A DNA stretch of 64,000 nt from Granulosicoccus sp964594905 (GTDB taxonomy: Bacteria > Pseudomonadota > Gammaproteobacteria > Granulosicoccales > Granulosicoccaceae), in assembly GCA_964594905.1 (NCBI GenBank), contig CAZQOI010000001.1:98964-162963 (forward strand), written 5' to 3'. The notes beneath the pieces were generated by a model. It saw only the letters and a list, made by a program, of their open reading frames with translations. It had not been told where the DNA came from and searched no databases. The stretch's first letter is position 1; each line of letters begins with the position of its first letter. Positions 15,887-23,600 of this stretch are shown piece by piece. The position numbers and the translations under genes were made by a program.

Positions 15887-17419
15887 TTAATTGTTGTCTA
15901 TTTTGTCCGAAATCAGATCCTGTATAGGAGGCGGTAATTCCGAATCTTTTTCAGAGTGGCTCTGACACTCCATGACCATCAGAGATATACCAACTATAAC
16001 GAGTAATCGTAAGCCCCATGACCGTTTGTATTTTTCGAAGAGTGTAGGTGGCGAATTATTGATTTCAGCATCCGCTGTTTTTTCAATGCTTTCTATTTTT
16101 GTATCAGTGTTACTGGCTAATGATTCAGGTGGATTCCGGTAGTCCGGAGGAGGGCGTTTAGTCCATTTGTCTATTCCGAGGTTTTCTGAGATCTCCGAGA
16201 TAACTGACTGCACTCTGGATTTTGCTAAAGACACAGCATTAGCTGCTTCATTAAACGAGGTGGAAATATTGGCCACTTCTTCTTCGTAAGTGGCGTCGTA
16301 GTAATGTATGTGCAAACGATTTTCAAGTCGAATAAATCTGACTAAATATTGATCTTCATAGATATATAATTCTTCGTTCATGGGGCCTTGGTCAAACCAA
16401 GTGAACAAAGTATGTAAATCAGATAGGTAATAACAAGCAGGAATATGCAAATACAAGTTTTCCTCACTGTTGATTAGCCACAGATTTAAACCAAAATAGC
16501 TTTGTATGCCTGGGCTTTTCAAACTTGGAGATTCATTGATTTCGTTTGCACGATTAAAATGTGTGCTTAGATCCTCGATAGCCTGCAATGCTGCTTTGCT
16601 ACTAATCCTTCCTGTTGGCCTAGAAATAATATTTTCCTGAACGTGTCGTTCAAAGTCATTGTGTCGGAAGCTGTCTTTTGGATCTGAGTCTCCGATGTAC
16701 AAGTAATGATGTATATCGAAGAAAATATCAATGTTTAGCTCATCAATTTCTGTCGAGTATTGTTGCCAATTATCACTATAGGGCCCAGAGAACAGTTGGT
16801 TTACTTCGCTAGAGTTCGTGTGTTGGATTTTTGGTTTAGAAAATTTCTGATTAAAAAATTCATCTGCCAGCTCTTTGCAATGTTGGTTTTTCCATTCGAC
16901 TATGAGTTCTTCCGTTGCGCTATTTCCAACTGGCCCATAGTCCCATTCGATTTCTCCCGACAGTTTTGAATACAGTAAGGCGAGACGTTCGGAGACATTA
17001 AATCTCTTTCCTAAATACTCATCCAGCGGTTGTTTCCACTGTGGGCTTTTTTTCTCCACGATGCTTGACGTCAGTAGTGCGAACCAACCTTGGATCTCAG
17101 GCTTGGAGTACATAACCCACTGGATACGCTCCTGTTTTAATATGCCGTCTCTTCTTTCCCAACCGACAACGTATCTTTCGCGAGCAGCAAAGTGCTCTAT
17201 CCCTTCTTGAGTCATCCAGGAGCTTTCGTATGTGCTGGCAATGCCTCCTGTATTGTCAAAGCCGTGTCCATCGCGATCGAAAACGCTGTCATAAGCATAT
17301 TTAAGACGTTCAACAGTGCCGAAAAAGTCGAAAAATCCCATTGTCGCCTGACACAAGGCATCGTGAGGGTTCTTGATGTTGGTATCTACAGGAAATAATT
17401 GATATTCGTTATCTGACAT
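15887..17419 (-). CDS. Unrecognised membrane-anchored protein with one copy of the island's ~180-residue domain
   Basis: I do not recognise a known family for this 510-residue protein. Residues ~8-183 are a third copy of a domain found twice in the next gene upstream. Shared motifs are NPHDAL, YSKPEIQGWFALL and IEWDYGPVGNSATEE followed by W-x(3)-H-x(3)-LADEFF. The middle (about 190-430) is unique, Tyr/His/Leu-rich and probably globular. Near the C-terminus a hydrophobic segment of ~16 residues (LRLLVIVGISLMVMEC), preceded by basic residues, would make a single membrane anchor with a short acidic tail. It overlaps the 570-residue gene by 11 bases and is last in the operon behind the Rhs toxin. 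The DNA is visibly AT-richer than the housekeeping genes. Immunity-related function is an inference from position. Confidence 0.6.
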   Translation of the reverse strand: MSDNEYQLFPVDTNIKNPHDALCQATMGFFDFFGTVERLKYAYDSVFDRDGHGFDNTGGIASTYESSWMTQEGIEHFAARERYVVGWERRDGILKQERIQWVMYSKPEIQGWFALLTSSIVEKKSPQWKQPLDEYLGKRFNVSERLALLYSKLSGEIEWDYGPVGNSATEELIVEWKNQHCKELADEFFNQKFSKPKIQHTNSSEVNQLFSGPYSDNWQQYSTEIDELNIDIFFDIHHYLYIGDSDPKDSFRHNDFERHVQENIISRPTGRISSKAALQAIEDLSTHFNRANEINESPSLKSPGIQSYFGLNLWLINSEENLYLHIPACYYLSDLHTLFTWFDQGPMNEELYIYEDQYLVRFIRLENRLHIHYYDATYEEEVANISTSFNEAANAVSLAKSRVQSVISEISENLGIDKWTKRPPPDYRNPPESLASNTDTKIESIEKTADAEINNSPPTLFEKYKRSWGLRLLVIVGISLMVMECQSHSEKDSELPPPIQDLISDKIDNN

Positions 17420-19121
17420 GAATTTTTTTCACTGCGATAGCGCCATCGATATTGCTTAGGTACACGCGAAAGTTCAGCCCATTGTGAGTGACAGTTTCAC
17501 CTATTACGCTACCTGAAGTTGCTCGGCGATATTTTTTGTTTGCATTTTTGTAGGCTATTTCTCCAGCGGTTTTGGACATTTTGGAAAAGTCTTTGTCGGA
17601 GATAACGTCTGGATAGTACACACATGTTGAGTTTTCTCTTAAATAGAGAATTTGATTAAAATTATCTCGCTTGACAGTTCCGTCCTCCACCATTGGTAGC
17701 TGGTAGCTTACTCGCTCTCCTATGACGGTTCCTTCGTGGTCATAAATAGGATCTACCAAATCATTTTTAATTGCTGCTACAGGAGGATCAAGATTGAACG
17801 GATTTTCAAGTGCTGCGATAAATTCGTTTTGATTGTGCCCTACAGTTAAACCACCAATGAAGTTTATGTGAGGAGTGATAGGTTTTAGCTTATGAATATT
17901 TTCATGAGTTACACCTGCGAAGCCGCTTCCCGCGTATTGGAGAAGGTATTTATCGAGGTCCTCGTTGTGGAGCTGTTGCCAATGTTGCTTCGAATCTGAA
18001 GTGGCATTTTTTCCAATAGGTCCAAAATCCCACTGCGCATTGCCAGATAATTTCTCTCGAAGTTTTTCGATCCGCTTCACTGAGTCAAATCTGCCTGCAA
18101 GGAAGTTGTCGATCTTTTCTTTTCTACCTTTTATTCGTTTTCTACCAAGGTGCAAAGCGAGAAGTGCTATCCAACCTTCGATTTCATCTTTTGAATACGC
18201 GATACATAGATCATTTTGAACTGTGTCAGGTACTGCCACATAACATTCACCGTCTTCAAACCTACTAATACCTTCGCGTTCCATCCACTCATTTTCATAT
18301 GTGCATGTGATTTTACCGAGATTGTCGAATTCATATCCATTTTCGTCGAGTATTTGCCGAAATGCTTCTATTAGCTGGTCAGTTTCTTCGAATTGATAGA
18401 GAAATCCCTCTAAAGGCACAAAGAGTGCCGTGTGAGGGTTTTTTATGTTTATGTTAGAAGGAAACAATTTTCCTTTACTGGGCGCTGAGCTAATCGGTGA
18501 CTCGGATTCCTTAACTAGCTTCAACCCTTGCGATTGAAAGTCTGTATTGACATATTTGAAGTACTCATCCGCCAGTGATTTTCTATGCATTGCTTTCCAC
18601 AAGTGGACATATTCATGTGTGGCCTGATTTCCTGCCGGGCCGTAGTCCCAATCAGCTTCACCGGCTAATTTTTGATACAGCGATGTTAGTCTGTTCAATA
18701 CGCTATATCGACGTTCGAGCATGATAACTAACGGGCGTTTGAGATCTTCATTAATGTTCGCAGCGATCCCCAAAGCAAGTAGTGCCATCCAGCCTTCCAA
18801 CTCTGGGAGCGAGTATTGAATGAAAGGATGGTCATTGCCACCTCCACCAACGAAAAAAAACTCCCAATCTGAAAAACGTTCGATTCCATACTCCTCCGTT
18901 AGCTCGTCGTCGTAAAGACAAGTTATAAAGCTCGTGTATTCAAAGTTCAGGTTTCCTCTGTCAACAACAGAGCGAAAATATTCTTTTAATTCTTCGATAG
19001 ACTTTGCGGCTGAGCTAATTGTTGCGGCGGCATCACAAATTGAAAGATGTGGATTTTCACGAGATTTGGCTAAAGAATACAGCCTGAAATTGGTATTTGA
19101 GGTTGACGTTGTCACTGTCAA
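17409..19121 (-). CDS. Unrecognised protein with two copies of the island's ~180-residue domain
   Basis: I do not recognise a known family for this 570-residue protein. Two tandem related domains are visible. Copy 1 (about 13-190) has ENPHLSI, YSLPELEGWMALLA and ADWDYGPAGNQATHEY. Copy 2 (about 219-397) has KNPHTAL, YSKDEIEGWIALLA and AQWDFGPIGKNATSD. Both end in W-x(4)-H-x(3)-LA/LD-x-Y. The C-terminal ~150 residues are different, beta-rich and basic, and no signal peptide or membrane segment is seen. Copy 2 resembles the copy in the downstream 510-residue protein (LFP at its start, I-K-N-P-H) more closely than it resembles copy 1, suggesting duplication between genes. It lies 52 bases behind the 224-residue gene, in the operon following the Rhs toxin. 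Confidence 0.6.
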   Translation of the reverse strand: MTVTTSTSNTNFRLYSLAKSRENPHLSICDAAATISSAAKSIEELKEYFRSVVDRGNLNFEYTSFITCLYDDELTEEYGIERFSDWEFFFVGGGGNDHPFIQYSLPELEGWMALLALGIAANINEDLKRPLVIMLERRYSVLNRLTSLYQKLAGEADWDYGPAGNQATHEYVHLWKAMHRKSLADEYFKYVNTDFQSQGLKLVKESESPISSAPSKGKLFPSNINIKNPHTALFVPLEGFLYQFEETDQLIEAFRQILDENGYEFDNLGKITCTYENEWMEREGISRFEDGECYVAVPDTVQNDLCIAYSKDEIEGWIALLALHLGRKRIKGRKEKIDNFLAGRFDSVKRIEKLREKLSGNAQWDFGPIGKNATSDSKQHWQQLHNEDLDKYLLQYAGSGFAGVTHENIHKLKPITPHINFIGGLTVGHNQNEFIAALENPFNLDPPVAAIKNDLVDPIYDHEGTVIGERVSYQLPMVEDGTVKRDNFNQILYLRENSTCVYYPDVISDKDFSKMSKTAGEIAYKNANKKYRRATSGSVIGETVTHNGLNFRVYLSNIDGAIAVKKIHVR

Positions 19122-19173
19122 TTCTCCTATCAGTAATTGATTGAATCAGATCGAATATCTGTAATTACAAATC

Positions 19174-19848
19174 TTACGAATCTGCCACGGTATTTTCCCT
19201 CTCAAGCCATTTTTTTGCCTTAGCAATAGAGGATTCAATATTGGAGGCTTCAAACTCTTCCTGATGCGTACGATTGCTGAATGTCTCGCTATATATGTTG
19301 TAGTACGATAGATTGTATGGGTCGACGTATATTTCAACTGAACGATTGCGCGACTTGAAGGTGAATATAGATTGTGATGAAAGTTCGATCGTATCTTTGT
19401 AGCCGTATATATAATATTTTTCGTGAAAGTCGTGTTTCGAGCACGTATCTATAAGTTTTAGAATTGGTTTGCAATGCCAATTGTAATTGGACTCCTGATC
19501 TTTATAGTATTTTTTTACGTTTTCCCATTGGGTGACCGTATCCATACGGTCCCAATCATGACTTGAGCCTTTGTACCAGCCTTCAATAAATTCTCGAATT
19601 GTATTGGCCCAAAACCGAACGTCGCCGCTGCGCTCCAATGCCCAAATGCCAGGCTCAGAATCTCGATAACAGAATTTGATAGCGTATTCGTCAAAGCATT
19701 CGCCGATTATTAGTAATATTTTATCTTCGGATAAATAAGCGTCTTCATTGCTGAATATCCGCCATTCTTCCCTCGGGTTGTGATATCCAGATCTAGAGGC
19801 GCGGCTTAGAAATTCGCTACATTCGAAGTTGTCAAATTTGCTCTGCAT
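19174..19848 (-). CDS. Candidate immunity protein, paralogue of the adjacent 217-residue protein
   Basis: This 224-residue cytoplasmic-looking protein (no signal peptide, no membrane segment) aligns along its whole length with the protein encoded at 19876-20529. Shared blocks are GYHNPREEWRIF, LLIIGECFDEYAIKFCY, GIWALERSGD, EFIEGW, W-x-x-MDT-x(3)-W and YNW, then a C-terminal S-I-x(4)-KW. The layout of a strand-rich IIG-E-x-x-DEY-x-I segment, then I-W-A-L and a gap to EGW loosely recalls the SUKH (SMI1/KNR4) immunity superfamily, but I could not confirm this. It follows its paralogue by 27 bases. Position behind an Rhs toxin makes immunity, to this or to a displaced toxin, the leading guess. 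Confidence 0.6.
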   Translation of the reverse strand: MQSKFDNFECSEFLSRASRSGYHNPREEWRIFSNEDAYLSEDKILLIIGECFDEYAIKFCYRDSEPGIWALERSGDVRFWANTIREFIEGWYKGSSHDWDRMDTVTQWENVKKYYKDQESNYNWHCKPILKLIDTCSKHDFHEKYYIYGYKDTIELSSQSIFTFKSRNRSVEIYVDPYNLSYYNIYSETFSNRTHQEEFEASNIESSIAKAKKWLERENTVADS

Positions 19849-19875
19849 TGTTGGAATTGTTAGGACTGCAAATTC

Positions 19876-20529
19876 TTAACTTGTAAACCATTTCATTACC
19901 TGATCAATAGATTGCGTTAAATTGTTTGCATCATAAATTTCAGGTTCAGAAACATTCTTTTGATTTTCACGAAACGACATTGTGTATTCGTTCGAGTCAG
20001 AGTTAATGCCTATAAACACTGATTTATTTTTTTGATTTTGAGGCTCTGTTTTACCTAGAGAGATTGATGCATGATTTTTTTCAGCAGTTATAGACGTCGA
20101 TCTATTTAAACCGAGTTCAGCCCATTTTTGAATACATTCAATCAGTGATCTTACGTTCCAGTTGTAGTGGATCAGATGATGCTGTAGGTATTTTTCCGTG
20201 CTCTTCCATCGGGATATGGTATCCATTTCGCTCCAGGTACTATCACTTTCCGGAAGCCAGCCTTCAACCATTTCGTGTAGGCGATCTGCATGTAAGGAGA
20301 TATCACCATTGCTTGACAAGGCCCAGATTCCATCTTGTGATGCTTGATAACAGAATTCGATTTGATATTCGTCAAAAGTCTCACCGATAATCAAAAGCTG
20401 CCCATTGTCAGAAACACGACTTTTCTTGTTCGCGAATATCTCCCAAGCTTCATATGGGTGATACAGCCCCAATTGGTATTTCTCGCCAAGGTATTCTTGG
20501 CATCGGAATTTCTCGATAAGCTTATTCAT
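19876..20529 (-). CDS. Candidate immunity protein directly behind the Rhs toxin
   Basis: This 217-residue soluble protein is the first gene after the Rhs toxin, the usual place for the cognate immunity gene. Recognisable shared blocks with the next gene are YHPYEAWEIFAN, LLIIGETFDEYQIEFCY, GIWALSSNGD, MVEGW, MDTISRW, YNW and a C-terminal S-I-x(4)-KW. Acidic residues outnumber basic ones in the first half, as in many inhibitors of RNases. Its ATG is 124 bases from the Rhs stop. The start overlaps a 10-bp direct repeat also present at the Rhs stop codon. Fold and family are not established from sequence; a SUKH-like fold is possible. Confidence 0.6.
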   Translation of the reverse strand: MNKLIEKFRCQEYLGEKYQLGLYHPYEAWEIFANKKSRVSDNGQLLIIGETFDEYQIEFCYQASQDGIWALSSNGDISLHADRLHEMVEGWLPESDSTWSEMDTISRWKSTEKYLQHHLIHYNWNVRSLIECIQKWAELGLNRSTSITAEKNHASISLGKTEPQNQKNKSVFIGINSDSNEYTMSFRENQKNVSEPEIYDANNLTQSIDQVMKWFTS

Positions 20530-20662
20530 TAGGGGCTGTACTAATTCTTCGACCTGATGAGCTATGTAATTTTCTTGGCTGCGCTAGTAGATATATTCTG
20601 TGGTGAAAGATATCAGATGGTCGCACAAAATCATAATTTCCTACGACTACTGATTAGGGGCT
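20528..20662. repeat. 10-bp direct repeat bracketing the toxin/immunity junction
   Basis: ATTAGGGGCT occurs at 20528-20537, touching the start codon of the 217-residue gene, and again at 20653-20662, overlapping the stop codon of the Rhs gene. The copies are 125 bases apart. The stretch between them holds no gene that I can see. It may be a scar of recombination that changed the toxin tip or immunity gene, or it may be chance. Confidence 0.4.
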
Positions 20663-23600
20663 TGGGAACATTGTTACTACTTTCCAAACTCCGTTGATTC
20701 TTTCATATCTTACCGTCACGCTAGTTAGTGGGACAAGGTTTGAGCCACCACGTGGAACCCCTGAACCATATGTAATTCCAGGTGGAAGCTGATGCGTTAC
20801 GGTCATTCGGTTTGGATTATTGGGGTTTGGAATGCCATTTAGAAAGGCGTCCGTGTCTGGAGCTGTGTTTCTAAGCGCTGTTTCCAGTTGATGAGGAGAG
20901 TCAAATCTCGAGCTCATATGGGGTGGGTTGTTGCCCGGTGAAATCGATCCATCTGGTGCAATACGTTCGTTTGCTCTTCTTATCAACGCTTCATCTGAGA
21001 CGTCAGGTCCATGACGGTCTAAGGTGTGGCTGTTTGGATGTGATGTAAGTCTATCAACGAATTGATTGTCGATGCCGTCCGTCGAAGGTACTCTCCGATA
21101 ACCGAGTACTTCTTGACCATTTTCACGATAACTGACTAATTGATAACCGTTATAGGGTTGGCCTTGAGCAATCTCGCCATCTCTTAGGATAATATTGCCG
21201 TTTTGATCTCGCTGGGTTCTAACAAAATTATCGGGAAGCACTTGACCATTTCGTACTACACCAACTCGAGCGCCATTTGATCCTGTGAGTACAATGTCGT
21301 CACCTGAATTTGTAAGCCTAACGCCGTTCGATTGTAGGCTTGTTAGCTGGTTGTCAATTCTTTGAAGACCATCGTTACCCAGTCGTAGTTGTAGCCTGCG
21401 AACCGCAACGTAGTCTAAATCTGCGAATGATTGGTAATTTCGATATCGCAGCATTAGCGCAGCGTTTATACGTACCGAAGCGGCCGCCGCTACTCTGCCG
21501 GCAAGGGTAGAAATAGCAACGCCAGTAGCAGCGCCTGCTTGCGAAATTCTTGCCGCAAGCGCTCTTCCGATGGGTGTGCTCATGACGGCAGCAGATAACA
21601 AACGAGCTGCAACCGCTTCTATTGCAGCGCCAACAAGTAAAACTTGTGAAACTTGAGCCAGAAAATAAAAATTTTGATTTACTGCATCATTAGCGATTTG
21701 TTGTACTGCATAAGGTGGCAAATTGCCTGCGCCAACCATTTCCTCGTGGACGTTGCCTACAGTATCAAGCAATACTTGGTACGAACGAGTTACTTCGGCC
21801 TCAAGAGCGCGGCGTTCGTCGCAGGGCCCTTGATCGTATGTATCGAGTCCGGGTAGATATGCGCAGGGATTCTCTCCATGTAGTAGCAAATGCTGTTCGA
21901 GAGCATAGGTAGCATCAATAAACGCCAGATTCGCGTCAACAACACGTTGATCAGTCATCATGTTTGTTTGGAATCTGACTAACATCTCTTCAAACAGTGG
22001 TGTCAGATCAAGCAGTGCTGCACTAGTCATTGTGCAGTTGTCATCCAAAGGTAGGGACGCGTAGAGCGCGTTAAGATCGCTCTCAGTGAGAAGGTTTCCG
22101 ACTGTTCTGCGAACGGTATTCGCTATTTCTTCGCAAGTTGTTCCTTCTGCGATGGTGAGAATAAACAGATGGTCTCTGGATGTTGGAAATTGGCTAGTGC
22201 CTTCATGGAGCTCGACGATCTGTTCGCCAGAAAGCTCGATTTGGGTGTTGGAGAAGCCATCATGATAAGTGTTGATATTTATTTCGTAATCAAGCACGCC
22301 CTCCGGGTCGTGGGATACGTGATAATTGATGTTAGTAAGATTTTGTCTGATAAGTAACGCCGTGCCAGTACCTTCGATATCGATTGCATCGCCGATAACA
22401 TCAGAACAATCGTCGAACACGACAACGTTGAATTGTTGTACAAGTTGCTCGTTTTCTATTGCATCGTTATCCGCCGGGTTTGGGACAGAAACGTCACTAG
22501 GATTTGATACACCAAAGCCGGTATTGCTGTTTAAACTTGACGGATTCAATGAACCTGCTCGTGATTGCTGCCCCATCAAGGCGCTGCCACTGATGACGTC
22601 TAGTCCGAGTACATCGGCACTGCCCAGAAGGTCGTTATCAGCGTAAGCGTAGGTGTTCATGCCTCCTTGCAATCCTATTGGATCGGAGGTCAGATAACGA
22701 CCGGTTGCCGGATCGTAGTCACGTAGGTAATTGTAGAGTGTGCCGGTCTCAGTATCGTGGTACTGGCCGGGGCGTCGATGATTGAAACTGATTTCAGCGA
22801 CATCAAGCGATGCTGCTCCGGTAGGTGAGTAGTCAGCTTTCCATACGATTGACTGATCATCATTGGTTATCAGTCTTGGGGTGCCAAGATGGTCTCCGTG
22901 TATCGCATACGGCGTTCCATTATCGAGCTGCACTACCGGTTGATGATTCAGAAAAACACTTTGGCGCATGACGTCGGTCTCGCCATCGATCTCTGCGGTC
23001 AGTGTATGCCCGTCATACAGAAAGTAGGTGACGCGCCTTTGACCTTGGTCGTAACTTACCTTACGTATTCGTTGGCCGAAGCTGTTGTAGGTATATTCAG
23101 CAACCAAGGTATCATCTGAAAAAACACGTAATGGTCTTTGTTCGGCGTTATATTCATATCGCAGGCCGCTGATGGTGACTTCAGGTGATCCAGCCTCATT
23201 GAATTGCTGTTCAGCACTGATGCCACTATTGTGATCCGTACTCAATAACAGTCGATTACCATCACCGGGTAATGGATAATGAAATTCTGTTGAATTGACT
23301 TCATTGCCATGGCTGGAGCGGGACTGCAGCCGATTGCCAGCATTGTCATAGGAATATTGGTAATCGCCCGATGGCGATGAGACCGATGCCAACCTCCCTC
23401 GATCGTAGCTAAACTGCTGCTCGATAGAGTTCTCATTGATACCGACAATGCGCCCATAGTTGTCATAGCGATAACTCAGCTTGAGTGCGGGGTCGATATT
23501 GATATCAGTAACACGACCATCGGGAGAAAAACGTCGTTCGGTTCTGATGCCATTGTGAGATAGGTAGCCCGAGCTACCATCTCGTGAGTCAATGTCGATT

